21,962 nt of DNA from JAAYBT01 sp964404395 (GTDB lineage Bacteria > Bacillota > Clostridia > Acetivibrionales > DTU013), in assembly GCA_964404395.1 (NCBI GenBank), contig CAYOKA010000028.1, positions 1-21,962 of the forward strand. The letters are read 5' to 3'. The stretch's first letter is position 1, and every line of letters begins with the position of its first letter. The position numbers were made by a program, and so were the translations under genes. The notes beneath the pieces are model-generated. The model had not been told where the DNA came from and ran no database searches. It saw only the letters and a list, made by a program, of their open reading frames with translations. This document shows positions 1 to 7,090 of this stretch, piece by piece.

Positions 1-14
1 CATTATTGCAATGC

Positions 15-43
15 TTGACCTTTTAATATATAATCTGGATTAT
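15..43 (+). promoter_or_regulatory. possible sigma-A promoter of ychF
   Basis: TTGACC at 15-20 is followed after 17 bases by GATTAT at 38-43, which would place a start site near 50, about 35 bases before the ychF start. The -35 box is good and the -10 box matches only four of six positions. The region is AT-rich and other -10 choices exist, such as TATATT near 52. This is a weak call from pattern alone. Confidence 0.3.
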
Positions 44-85
44 TTGGAGTCTATATTATTGATGCTTAAGGAAGGTTGGATAAAA

Positions 86-1180
86 ATGAAGCTTGGTATC
101 GTAGGGTTGCCCAATGTAGGCAAAAGCACGCTTTTCAATGCAATTACAAAAGCGGGGGCGGAAATCGCCAATTATCCCTTTTGTACAATAGAACCTAATA
201 TAGGTATGGTGGCTGTACCGGATGAAAGGCTTGGCAAGTTGGCGGATATGTATTCGCCTCTAAAGGTAACGCCTGCTACTGTTGAGTTTGTCGACATTGC
301 AGGCCTTGTTAAAGGCGCCGGCAGAGGTGAGGGCTTGGGTAATAAATTTCTTTCACACATAAGGGAAGTCGATGCAATAATTCATGTAGTTCGCTGCTTT
401 GAGGACGCTAACATTGTTCACGTAGACGGCTCCATCGGCCCGGGCAGGGACATTGAAACCATTAATTTTGAGCTTATATTTGCAGACCTGGAAATGCTGG
501 ACAAACGCATCGATAAGACACGCAAGATGATGAAATCCGGAGATAAGAAATACCAGGTTGAGCTGGAGTTATATGAAAGAATCAAAGCCGCACTTGAAGC
601 CGGGACACTCGTAAGAGCTATGACATTCAGCCCGGAAGAGCTTTCTTTGGTGGATCAATTATTTCTTCTTACCTCAAAGCCTGTGCTGTATGCCGCAAAT
701 GTGTCTGAAGACGATTTTCAGTCAGACAGCTCAAACCCTTTTGTTAATGAGCTAATAGAAATAGCTGAAAAAGAAGGCTCCGAAGTGTTATTGATATGCG
801 CCAAAATAGAAGAAGAAATCGCACAGCTGGCAGAGGACGAAAGAGCTGTCTTTCTTGAAGAGCTTGGCTTAAGAGAATCCGGACTGAACAGACTGATAAA
901 AAGCAGCTACAAACTGCTTGGACTGATAAGCTTTCTAACCGCAGGTCAACCGGAGGTCAGGGCATGGACAATCGTAAATGGTACAAAAGCTGCTCAGGCT
1001 GCAGGCAAAATACACAGCGACTTCGAACGAGGCTTTATAAGAGCTGAAATTGTATCATATGACGACCTCATGAGATGTGGGACATATAATACAGCTCGCG
1101 AAAAGGGTCTCATCCGTTCCGAAGGCAGGGAATATGTCATGCAGGATGGCGACATAACCTTGTTCAGGTTTAATGTATAG
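86..1180 (+). CDS. ychF: redox-regulated ATPase YchF (Obg-related)
   Basis: A 364-residue protein, the usual length of the YchF/OLA1 family. It opens with the P-loop GLPNVGKST (residues 7-15), followed by a DIAGL switch segment, and ends with the typical FRFNV C-terminus of the TGS domain. The G4 position reads NVSE (from N205) rather than NKxD, the family signature that shifts specificity from GTP to ATP. Family members bind ribosomes and affect translation and oxidative stress responses. The frame stays open back to an ATG at position 11, but the ATG at 86 matches the family N-terminus (MKLGIVGLPNVGKS) and has AAGGAAGG at 68-75, ten bases upstream. It ends one base from the convergent cheW stop, with no hairpin terminator between them. 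Function in this organism is inferred from the family. Confidence 0.97.
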   Translation: MKLGIVGLPNVGKSTLFNAITKAGAEIANYPFCTIEPNIGMVAVPDERLGKLADMYSPLKVTPATVEFVDIAGLVKGAGRGEGLGNKFLSHIREVDAIIHVVRCFEDANIVHVDGSIGPGRDIETINFELIFADLEMLDKRIDKTRKMMKSGDKKYQVELELYERIKAALEAGTLVRAMTFSPEELSLVDQLFLLTSKPVLYAANVSEDDFQSDSSNPFVNELIEIAEKEGSEVLLICAKIEEEIAQLAEDERAVFLEELGLRESGLNRLIKSSYKLLGLISFLTAGQPEVRAWTIVNGTKAAQAAGKIHSDFERGFIRAEIVSYDDLMRCGTYNTAREKGLIRSEGREYVMQDGDITLFRFNV

Positions 1181-1181
1181 A

Positions 1182-1709
1182 TTAAGCTTCGGCCTCAGCT
1201 TTGGCTTTGGCTTTGGCTTTAGCTTCGGCTTCTGCTCCAGCCTCAGCTTCCGCCTTTTTCACCACCTTTGAGAGTCTCTTTACCTCATTGTCATTAAGAA
1301 CCTTTTCGAGATCGATGATGGATATAAGCGTATCTCCCTTTATTGCAACCTTTTTCAGGTAAGCTGATACATCTGATCCTAAGATTGCAGGAGAAGCCTC
1401 AATTCCATTATCTGATATTCGGAGGATTTCAGAAACATCATTTACGATAAAACCGGCATACTTATCCCCCAACTGTGTAACAAGTATCTTCGTTTTTTTA
1501 CTGACCATTAATTCGCCCATATCAAATCTTTTGACCAGGTTTACCACAGGAATAAAAGTATCACGATAAGTAATAATACCTTCAAGAAATCTTGGCATTC
1601 TGGGTACCTTTGTGGTTTCTTGATACTTAATAATCTGGAATACCTGCTCTGTTTCAGCGCCAAACACTTGCCCGCCAACATCAAAAACAACTAACTGAAT
1701 ATCGCTCAT
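1182..1709 (-). CDS. CheW-like scaffold protein with Ala/Glu/Lys repeat tail
   Basis: A 175-residue protein. Residues 1 to about 150 form a single CheW domain, the SH3-like fold that couples CheA kinase to chemoreceptors. Recognisable blocks are LVVFDVGGQVFGAE near the N-terminus, the FLEGIITYRDTFIPVVNL segment, and IVNDVSEILRI. No receptor, cheA or other chemotaxis gene is nearby, so it may serve a distant chemosensory system or act as a CheV-less adaptor. The start at 1709 has GGGAGG about seven bases upstream; a longer frame reaching a TTG at 1796 lacks family similarity there. The last roughly 25 residues are almost only Ala, Glu and Lys, encoded by a hexanucleotide-like repeat. CheW proteins normally end near the domain, so this tail is an unusual addition. 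Confidence 0.88.
   Translation of the reverse strand: MSDIQLVVFDVGGQVFGAETEQVFQIIKYQETTKVPRMPRFLEGIITYRDTFIPVVNLVKRFDMGELMVSKKTKILVTQLGDKYAGFIVNDVSEILRISDNGIEASPAILGSDVSAYLKKVAIKGDTLISIIDLEKVLNDNEVKRLSKVVKKAEAEAGAEAEAKAKAKAKAEAEA
1185..1258 (-). repeat. hexanucleotide-like GCNRAR repeat in the cheW 3' end
   Basis: The last 24 or so codons before the cheW stop alternate Ala with Glu or Lys. On the plus strand the units read GGCTTT, AGCTTC, GGCCTC and similar, with three GGCTTT units in a row near 1200-1217. Near-identical six-base units suggest growth by slippage. A change by whole units would lengthen or shorten the tail without shifting the frame. Confidence 0.85.
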
Positions 1710-1789
1710 ATATAAACCTCCCAGCATTATTAACTCACGTACAAGATTATTATAGTATATATTCGACAAAATGACATAAAAACTCCTCC

Positions 1790-1818
1790 TTGACAATGAA
1801 AGTACATCGTGCTAGTAT
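1790..1818 (+). promoter_or_regulatory. sigma-A promoter of the aroF T-box transcript
   Basis: A perfect TTGACA at 1790-1795 is followed by a 17-base spacer and TAGTAT at 1813-1818. The spacer carries TG at 1810-1811, one base before the -10 box, giving an extended -10. The predicted start near 1825 falls just ahead of the T-box leader, as expected. This is the best promoter match in the window. Confidence 0.8.
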
Positions 1819-1825
1819 GATATAA

Positions 1826-2088
1826 ATTTATAGAAAAAAGCAATGACAAGGGAAAGTAAGCTGGAATTCACTCATACAGCGAGCCGGGGATGGTGTAAGC
1901 CCGGCAGAGCAGACCGGTCGAAGTTCCCCTTTGAGCCGTAGGCTGAAGATATACAGTAGGCTGTGCCGGGAGTCCGCCGTTACAAGGACAGGCGTATTGT
2001 TGTACGCTGTTAAGCAGGGTTTTTACCAATTTGAGTGGTACCGCGCAGAGGATAACTCTTCGTCTCATAGCAGATGAAGGGTTTTTTA
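1826..2088 (+). ncRNA. T-box riboswitch leader, specifier probably UUC (Phe)
   Basis: The leader has the hallmark T-box sequence GAGTGGTACCGCG at 2033-2045, whose TGGT bulge pairs with the 3' end of uncharged tRNA. Upstream, Stem I is recognisable from GAGCCGGGGATGGTGTAAGC around 1880-1905 with the pairing GCCCGG arm. On the 3' side of Stem I the stretch GAAGTTCCCC places TTC at 1924-1926 as the likely specifier codon, matching tRNA-Phe. CGTCTC at 2061-2066 can close the antiterminator, and the same bases lie inside the terminator stem, giving the two exclusive structures. The inferred effect is that phenylalanine starvation leaves tRNA-Phe uncharged and lets transcription enter aroF. The T-box identity is firm; the amino acid call is less so. 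Confidence 0.93.
2056..2088 (+). terminator. T-box regulated intrinsic terminator before aroF
   Basis: Bases 2056-2065 pair with 2072-2081 in a ten-base stem with two G-T pairs and a six-base loop, CATAGC. Six T residues follow at 2082-2087. The left arm contains CGTCTC (2061-2066), needed for the antiterminator, so the structure is the conditional terminator of the T-box. Confidence 0.88.
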
Positions 2089-2115
2089 TTTTGATTTGGA
2101 GATGGAGGTAATACT

Positions 2116-3141
2116 ATGATTATCGTAATGAGTAGAAACGCAAGCAGGCAAGAAATAAACAATGTTGAACAAAAGCTGTCCAAGCTGGGATTCGAGACCC
2201 ACCCTATTTTTGGTGAAATCAAGACTGTTATTGGTGCCATCGGTGATAAAAGGATGCTAAACACTCATGCAATATCAACAATGCCCGGTGTAGAGAGCCT
2301 TGTTCCTATTATGAAACCTTTTAAACTGGCGGGAAAAGAGCTGAAGCATGAACCTACAATCGTGGACGTGAGCGGAGTTAAGATTGGGGGAAATGAAATT
2401 GTAACCATTGCAGGCCCCTGTGCCGTTGAAACCAAGGCGTCATATCTGGAAACAGCTGAAAAGGTAAAAAAGGCAGGTGCAAAGCTTTTAAGAGGCGGTG
2501 CTTTTAAGCCTCGTTCCTCACCCTATTCATTCCAGGGGCTTGAAGAGGAAGGACTTAAAATAATGGCAGTGGCTCGTGAAATGACCGGCCTTAAGATTGT
2601 TACAGAGGTTGTAGATACCCGTGATGTGGAAATGGTTGCTTCATACGTTGATATGATTCAGATTGGCGCTAGAAACATGCAAAATTTCAGACTTTTGCAT
2701 GAGGTCGGACTGACAAATAAACCAATTCTATTGAAAAGAGGGCTTGCCGCAACGATTGAAGAATGGCTGATGGCAGCAGAATATATTATGGCAGCGGGAA
2801 ATCAAAGCATTATCCTGTGTGAAAGGGGCATACGCACTTATGAAACAAGCACCAGAAACACTTTGGATATGAGTGCCATCCCGGTGGTAAAAGAACTTTC
2901 ACATCTGCCCATTATAGTAGACCCAAGCCACGCAGCAGGCGACTGGAAATATGTTGGCGCATTATCAAAGGGTGCTGTTGCAACCGGTGCGGACGGACTT
3001 ATTATAGAGGTCCATGAGGATCCCCCAAATGCTTTAAGCGACGGCTCCCAGTCACTAAGGCCTGCCAAATTTGCGCAGCTGCTACAGGAAATTATGCCTA
3101 TAGCTCAGGCTGTCGGCAGAACCATGTGCACTCCCCCATAA
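2116..3141 (+). CDS. aroF: 3-deoxy-7-phosphoheptulonate (DAHP) synthase, type I-beta
   Basis: A 341-residue enzyme that condenses phosphoenolpyruvate and erythrose 4-phosphate, the first step of the shikimate pathway. The first 70 or so residues form a ferredoxin-like regulatory domain (starts MIIVMSRNASRQEI), as in the Thermotoga-type enzymes. The catalytic barrel follows, with GPCAVE from residue 100, RGGAFKPRSSPYSFQG, QIGARNMQNF, CERGIRTYE and DPSHAAG. These supply the metal and phosphate ligands. The ATG at 2116 has GATGGAGG a few bases upstream. The gene sits directly behind the T-box leader, so supply of an aromatic amino acid, probably phenylalanine, controls its transcription. No other shikimate gene is next to it. 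Feedback inhibition through the N-terminal domain is expected from the family but not visible here. Confidence 0.96.
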   Translation: MIIVMSRNASRQEINNVEQKLSKLGFETHPIFGEIKTVIGAIGDKRMLNTHAISTMPGVESLVPIMKPFKLAGKELKHEPTIVDVSGVKIGGNEIVTIAGPCAVETKASYLETAEKVKKAGAKLLRGGAFKPRSSPYSFQGLEEEGLKIMAVAREMTGLKIVTEVVDTRDVEMVASYVDMIQIGARNMQNFRLLHEVGLTNKPILLKRGLAATIEEWLMAAEYIMAAGNQSIILCERGIRTYETSTRNTLDMSAIPVVKELSHLPIIVDPSHAAGDWKYVGALSKGAVATGADGLIIEVHEDPPNALSDGSQSLRPAKFAQLLQEIMPIAQAVGRTMCTPP

Positions 3142-3157
3142 TAGGTAAGGCGATATG

Positions 3158-3166
3158 TGTTATAAT
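3158..3166 (+). promoter_or_regulatory. possible extended -10 promoter of the glycosyltransferase gene
   Basis: TGTTATAAT at 3158-3166 is a perfect extended -10 element, 17 bases after the aroF stop. No good -35 box lies at the right distance (ATAATA at 3138-3143), which extended -10 promoters can tolerate. There is no convincing terminator between aroF and the next gene, so read-through from aroF is also possible. Confidence 0.4.
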
Positions 3167-3242
3167 AATAAAGCAAAGCAATGTGACAATCCAAAGTGTC
3201 GGCAGCGCAATACAATAGATAAACAAAGGAAAAAGGCTTGTG

Positions 3243-3953
3243 ATGAAAACACTTATAATAATACCTGCATACAATGAAGCAAAAAACCTGCTTCCGCTTT
3301 TAAAACTGATAAGAAATACATGCCCCCAGCATGATGCGGTGGTCATAAATGACTGCTCTACTGATAACACATTAGCTATCTGTAAACAGCATGGTGTCCA
3401 TGTTATAGATTTGCCTGTCAACCTGGGAATAGGCGGCGCTGTCCAATCCGGCTACAGGTATGCTCAATACCGGCACTATGATGCGGCGGTACAGGTGGAT
3501 GGAGACGGTCAGCACAATCCGGAGTTCATTAACATGTTGCTTTCAGAGCTTGAGGATGGAGCAAACATTTGCATTGGTTCAAGGTTTATTTCTGGGGAGG
3601 GCTTTCAGTCATCAGGAATAAGGCGCGCAGCCATCAATTTTTTCAGCAGGCTCATAAGATTCCTTACCGGACTACGTATTACAGACCCGACGTCCGGCTT
3701 CAGAGCATGCGACAGGTTGGCTATCAGCCTCTTTGCATCTGACTATCCAAAGGATTATCCCGAGCCCGAATCCATTGTCAATGCGGCGAGAAATAAGCTT
3801 CATATTCGTGAAATACCTGTAATAATGAATGAGAGAAAAGAGGGTAAATCTTCAATCACCTTCATTAAATCTCTATATTATATGATAAAGGTAAGCCTGG
3901 CTGTCGTCATTGCATCCTTATATAGTACCACCAAGATGGAGGTAGACGAATGA
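3243..3953 (+). CDS. family 2 glycosyltransferase, dolichol-phosphate mannosyltransferase-like
   Basis: A 236-residue GT-A fold enzyme. Visible blocks are IPAYNEAKNLLPLL at the N-terminus, INDCSTDNT (nucleotide-sugar binding Asp), NLGIGGAVQSGYRYA, and VDGDGQHNPEFI containing the metal-binding DxD-like site. The segment ITDPTSGFRA is typical of the DPM1/DPG-synthase group, which moves a sugar from a nucleotide donor to a polyprenyl phosphate on the inner membrane face. There are no clear membrane spans apart from a hydrophobic stretch near the C-terminus (IKVSLAVVIASLY). GTG at 3240 and ATG at 3243 are adjacent possible starts, served by AAGGAAAAAGG. The stop overlaps the next start by four bases, so the two products are probably made together. 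Substrate and acceptor are unknown. Confidence 0.92.
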   Translation: MKTLIIIPAYNEAKNLLPLLKLIRNTCPQHDAVVINDCSTDNTLAICKQHGVHVIDLPVNLGIGGAVQSGYRYAQYRHYDAAVQVDGDGQHNPEFINMLLSELEDGANICIGSRFISGEGFQSSGIRRAAINFFSRLIRFLTGLRITDPTSGFRACDRLAISLFASDYPKDYPEPESIVNAARNKLHIREIPVIMNERKEGKSSITFIKSLYYMIKVSLAVVIASLYSTTKMEVDE

Positions 3954-4336
3954 ATAAAGAACTGCAGATAATTATGATTGTTTCTTCCCTGATTTTTTTG
4001 TGCTACGTAGTACTCATGCTTCGCAATAAAAAGATAGAATTGAAATTCACTCTTTCCTGGATCTTTACCGGTATATGCTTTTTGGTTTTCGCTGTCTTCC
4101 CGGGCTTACTCCGCTTTCTTTCAAACCTTTTGCACATTGTCGAGCCGGTAAATACACTGTTTCTCTTTACAATCTTTTTTATGTTGCTGATTATTTTTAC
4201 TCTGACGATCGCATTATCCAGAAACGCAAATCGTGTAAAAACACTAACCCAAGAGATTGGTATAATTAAAATGGAATTGGATAAGCTCGCTGACAAGCTT
4301 TCGAACAAACCATCAGAAAAACCCTCAAATAAATAA
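3950..4336 (+). CDS. DUF2304 membrane protein
   Basis: A 128-residue protein with three hydrophobic segments (about residues 4-23, 30-52 and 66-88), followed by a charged, heptad-like tail ending in a repeated KPSxKPS pattern. The order of membrane spans, the FPGLLRFL motif in the second span, and the size fit the DUF2304 family. It overlaps the upstream glycosyltransferase by four bases (ATGA). DUF2304 proteins often sit next to DPM1-like transferases, which suggests a membrane partner for the enzyme; this is inference from context. The gene runs convergently towards the diguanylate cyclase, 13 bases away, with no hairpin terminator between them. Confidence 0.85.
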   Translation: MNKELQIIMIVSSLIFLCYVVLMLRNKKIELKFTLSWIFTGICFLVFAVFPGLLRFLSNLLHIVEPVNTLFLFTIFFMLLIIFTLTIALSRNANRVKTLTQEIGIIKMELDKLADKLSNKPSEKPSNK

Positions 4337-4349
4337 GGCATTCTCATTT

Positions 4350-5462
4350 TCAAGCATCCAGCCGGGATTTTTCCAATGCTTCCCTGGACTTGCCTATTTC
4401 ATCATATATAACCACAATATTCTTGCCTATACTCTTTGCGTAATAGAGAGCCTGATCTGCCTTTTCGATAACTTCCTTTATATTTTTTGAATGGACCGGA
4501 AATTGCGCTATGCCGCAGCTCACTGTTACCTTTTGCCTGACATCATACTGCTTGAGATATATCCTCTGCTTCTCAAGCTGCCTCCTGATTCTGTCTCCTA
4601 CGCTTCTTGCAATGATGATATCCAGATCCCTGATCAGTATCACAAATTCTTCCCCTCCATAACGGACAGGAATATCTGATTTCCTTATACATTGTAGTAT
4701 AATATTTGAGAAAAGCGCAAGCAACTTATCTCCTGAAACATGCCCATATGTGTCATTGAATCCTTTGAAGTTGTCAATATCGAACATCAATACATTTAGC
4801 ACGGAATCTGATTTAACCGCATATTCCACTTCGTCCTTGACCTTCTGCTCAAAATAGTGCCTATTTGCAAGACCTGTCAACTTATCTGTCCGAGCAATCC
4901 TGAATTCCTTTTTAATCAGCTCATCACTTTTTCTCACTTCAATGTTTATCCTGGTAACAGCAAAGGCTGCCATTAAAACCAGTACAAATCGTATTACCAG
5001 AGCCGTATAAAATACAGCCCCTGCCTGCTGACTACCGGCCAGTATGCATGTAGAAGTATAAAAGGCCGCAATCGTTATTCCGATCTTCAGTGTATTTGAA
5101 GCATTCCCGTAGATTCCACATAAGCCAATAAGGAAGAATAAAAACACATACAATTCAGATTCAATGCCTCCGGAAAAGAAAATCAACAGCATAAATGCAA
5201 CAGCATCGGAGTAAATTACCGGCAGTATACACCTCTTACCGCTTTTGACATAGTATGCAGTAATAGCCACGTTATAAATAAAAACAATAGCCAAGGACTC
5301 TAAAACAGCATATCCTTGCGTTTTAGAATTGTAGCATATCAAACTGAAAAATAAGGAGAACAAAAATATAATCCAACGATAAATCAGCATTAGTGTATTG
5401 TTTTTATTACCAGGACTATTCCGTTTTCTGGAGGATTCCTGTCCTTTTCCCAAAACGCTCAC
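4350..5462 (-). CDS. membrane-anchored diguanylate cyclase (GGDEF domain)
   Basis: A 370-residue protein. Residues 26-170 hold about six hydrophobic segments without a recognised sensor domain. A short linker leads to a GGDEF domain at about 185-355, starting RTDKLTGLANRHYFE. The active-site motif is GGEEF at 269-273, a catalytically competent variant, and RKSD at 260-263 fits the RxxD product-inhibition site exactly five residues ahead. The enzyme should make cyclic di-GMP from two GTP. The start chosen is a GTG at 5462, nine bases after the upstream stop, with only weak ribosome-site complementarity; translational coupling may help. An in-frame ATG at 5390 has no ribosome site. It is the last gene of the polA operon. 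Which process it controls cannot be told from the window. Confidence 0.93.
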   Translation of the reverse strand: MSVLGKGQESSRKRNSPGNKNNTLMLIYRWIIFLFSLFFSLICYNSKTQGYAVLESLAIVFIYNVAITAYYVKSGKRCILPVIYSDAVAFMLLIFFSGGIESELYVFLFFLIGLCGIYGNASNTLKIGITIAAFYTSTCILAGSQQAGAVFYTALVIRFVLVLMAAFAVTRINIEVRKSDELIKKEFRIARTDKLTGLANRHYFEQKVKDEVEYAVKSDSVLNVLMFDIDNFKGFNDTYGHVSGDKLLALFSNIILQCIRKSDIPVRYGGEEFVILIRDLDIIIARSVGDRIRRQLEKQRIYLKQYDVRQKVTVSCGIAQFPVHSKNIKEVIEKADQALYYAKSIGKNIVVIYDEIGKSREALEKSRLDA

Positions 5463-5471
5463 CCTGACACA

Positions 5472-5822
5472 TCATATTAACAGTTCAACGCCTTCAGCAG
5501 AAACCTTCTCATCAACAAGATTAACCTTTATATAGGGATGATTACCAAACTCCATTGACAAATGAGCATCTGCCTGTATATATATATATATATCGGCATC
5601 TCTTCTAATGTCGATAAATATCCTATCAAAGAGCTCATCCTGCATAATCCTCGTTATGGTAGCGATGTGCTTTAATGGTGAATTAGCAGTCTTTTCCTCT
5701 ATCACAACAGGTATTCTATTGTCTTTGTTCGGGCCAAACACCTTGATGTTAACGCATCCCGGTTCAATTGTATTGTCTGTCGGGTATAGTATATCTCTTT
5801 CAATAAGAACTACATCATCCAT
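5472..5822 (-). CDS. hypothetical protein, 116 residues
   Basis: I do not recognise this protein. It has no signal peptide or membrane span, is rich in Asp and Ile, and alternates short hydrophobic and charged stretches that suggest beta strands (for example VNIKVFG, RIFIDIR, IYIYIQA). The ATG at 5822 has ATGGAGG eight bases upstream and is preferred over a longer frame reaching 5885, which would run into the transglycosylase gene. A TA dinucleotide run lies inside the coding region and encodes IYIYI. It lies between a lytic transglycosylase and a diguanylate cyclase, in the same direction and with short gaps, so it is probably co-transcribed with them. Reading frame, start and codon use look like a real gene; function is unknown. 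Confidence 0.75.
   Translation of the reverse strand: MDDVVLIERDILYPTDNTIEPGCVNIKVFGPNKDNRIPVVIEEKTANSPLKHIATITRIMQDELFDRIFIDIRRDADIYIYIQADAHLSMEFGNHPYIKVNLVDEKVSAEGVELLI
5577..5593. repeat. TA dinucleotide run inside a coding gene
   Basis: Eight and a half TA units in a row, within the hypothetical protein gene at 5472-5822, encoding alternating Ile and Tyr. Gain or loss of one unit would shift the frame. Confidence 0.9.
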
Positions 5823-5874
5823 AAAAAGCCTCCATTTTTTTGTCGTAATGTTATTATCTATAGTAAAAATACCA

Positions 5875-6441
5875 TTAAAATGCATTTTTGTAAAGCATCT
5901 TGTACGCGGTATAGCTATCTTTTACTCTTATGACATATTTTTCGGTTTCTAAGAACGGTATTTTATCAAGGCTCTTACCATTTTTACTGTAATTGGTATC
6001 TTTGAGCCATTTCGCAACATTTCCACTACCACCGTTGTAGGCGGCTAACACCAGATCAGTATCTTCGAATTCATGAAATAATGTATCAAGATACCAGCAC
6101 CCTATCCAAATATTCGTTTCAGGATCAAATAGCTTATCCTTCGAATAATCAACCAGCTGTAGCTTGGCTGCAGCCCATTCTCCTGTTTTCTCAGTAATCT
6201 GCATCAAGCCTCTCGCATTCTTGTGTGATATTGCTTCCGGTCTAAATCGGCTTTCCACTTTTATAACAGCCAGCACCAGATAAGGATCCAAATCGTATTG
6301 ATTGGAATAGTCCTCAATAACATCCCTATACTCCAGCGGGTATATTCTTCTAGTGATATTGTACATTGTAAAAACTAATACTGCTAGAAACACCAATAAT
6401 GCTATGATGATAAGCACTTTATTTCTTCGGCTTTGCTTCAT
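5875..6441 (-). CDS. membrane-anchored lytic murein transglycosylase (SLT domain)
   Basis: A 188-residue protein with a short basic N-terminus, one membrane segment at about 9-26, and an extracellular SLT domain (GH23-like) covering most of the rest. The catalytic Glu is E63 in VIKVESRF, followed by the ARGLMQI motif (76-82) and the AAYNGG motif towards the end. The family cleaves the MurNAc-GlcNAc bond and forms a 1,6-anhydro product, here at the outer face of the membrane. The ATG at 6441 has GGATGGAG close upstream. It lies nine bases after the coaE stop and fits the small Slt type often found beside coaE in clostridia (from memory, not checked). Its likely role is peptidoglycan turnover or making room for envelope complexes. 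Confidence 0.93.
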   Translation of the reverse strand: MKQSRRNKVLIIIALLVFLAVLVFTMYNITRRIYPLEYRDVIEDYSNQYDLDPYLVLAVIKVESRFRPEAISHKNARGLMQITEKTGEWAAAKLQLVDYSKDKLFDPETNIWIGCWYLDTLFHEFEDTDLVLAAYNGGSGNVAKWLKDTNYSKNGKSLDKIPFLETEKYVIRVKDSYTAYKMLYKNAF

Positions 6442-6450
6442 GACTCCATC

Positions 6451-7059
6451 CTATCGCTGCAATTCCTGTTTTATCTGTAAAAATAGCTTTACTACAGCCT
6501 GCTCCAATTCCTCTACACTTCCATTATTGTCAAGTATCTTATCAGCTATTCTGAGGTACTCCTCATCTCCGGGCTGTGAATCCATCCTCTCGGAAACAGC
6601 TTCATATGTAAATCCGCTTCTGTCCATGACCCTCTTAACCCTGGTTTCGCGCTGTGCAGTGACTACCCACACCTCATCAACAAGATCCAAAAACCCCTTC
6701 TCAATCGGGATGGGTGCATCAATAATTAATATATCCCATTTATCAGAGACATTAAAAGCCTCTACTGCTTCATATATTTTTTCAGCAATGTACTTGTGCG
6801 TAATGCTGTTCAACGCATGTAGCCTCACCTTATCACTGAATGCAATAGATGCCAGCTTTGACCTGTTAAGCTCCCCGTTATCATCGAGAATTTCCTTCCC
6901 GAAGTATTCTACAAGCTCCTCAAATGCTTTCCCGCCCGGGCTTGTAATGTTCCTCGCAAGAACATCCGCATCAATCACGGCAGCCCCAAGAGCCCTGAGC
7001 GCTCTCGAAACTGTGCTTTTACCGCTGCCAATACCACCCGTCACCCCAATAACCTTCAT
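6451..7059 (-). CDS. coaE: dephospho-CoA kinase
   Basis: A 202-residue cytoplasmic kinase that phosphorylates the 3'-hydroxyl of dephospho-CoA, the last step of coenzyme A synthesis. The P-loop GGIGSGKST is at residues 8-16. The DADVLAR segment (substrate-binding region), the block IIDAPIPIEKG and the lid segment near QRETRVKRVMDR also match the family. The longer frame to 7161 would overlap polA; the ATG at 7059 matches the family N-terminus MKVIGVTGG and has AAGGTGAT just upstream. It lies 31 bases after the polA stop. polA-coaE pairing is common in Firmicutes. Confidence 0.96.
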   Translation of the reverse strand: MKVIGVTGGIGSGKSTVSRALRALGAAVIDADVLARNITSPGGKAFEELVEYFGKEILDDNGELNRSKLASIAFSDKVRLHALNSITHKYIAEKIYEAVEAFNVSDKWDILIIDAPIPIEKGFLDLVDEVWVVTAQRETRVKRVMDRSGFTYEAVSERMDSQPGDEEYLRIADKILDNNGSVEELEQAVVKLFLQIKQELQR

Positions 7060-7090
7060 GCTATCACCTTCCCTGCTACGTTTACCTGTT

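Noticed and set aside
11..85. N-terminal extension of YchF from the ATG at 11
   Set aside because: The extra 25 residues have no match to the family, and a strong ribosome site serves the ATG at 86.
1710..1796. N-terminal extension of the CheW protein to a TTG at 1796
   Set aside because: The extension does not fit the CheW family and overlaps promoter elements; the ATG at 1709 has its own GGGAGG site.
3175..3215. Terminator between aroF and the glycosyltransferase gene
   Set aside because: The only pairing found is GACA with TGTC around an eight-base loop, too weak and without a T-run.
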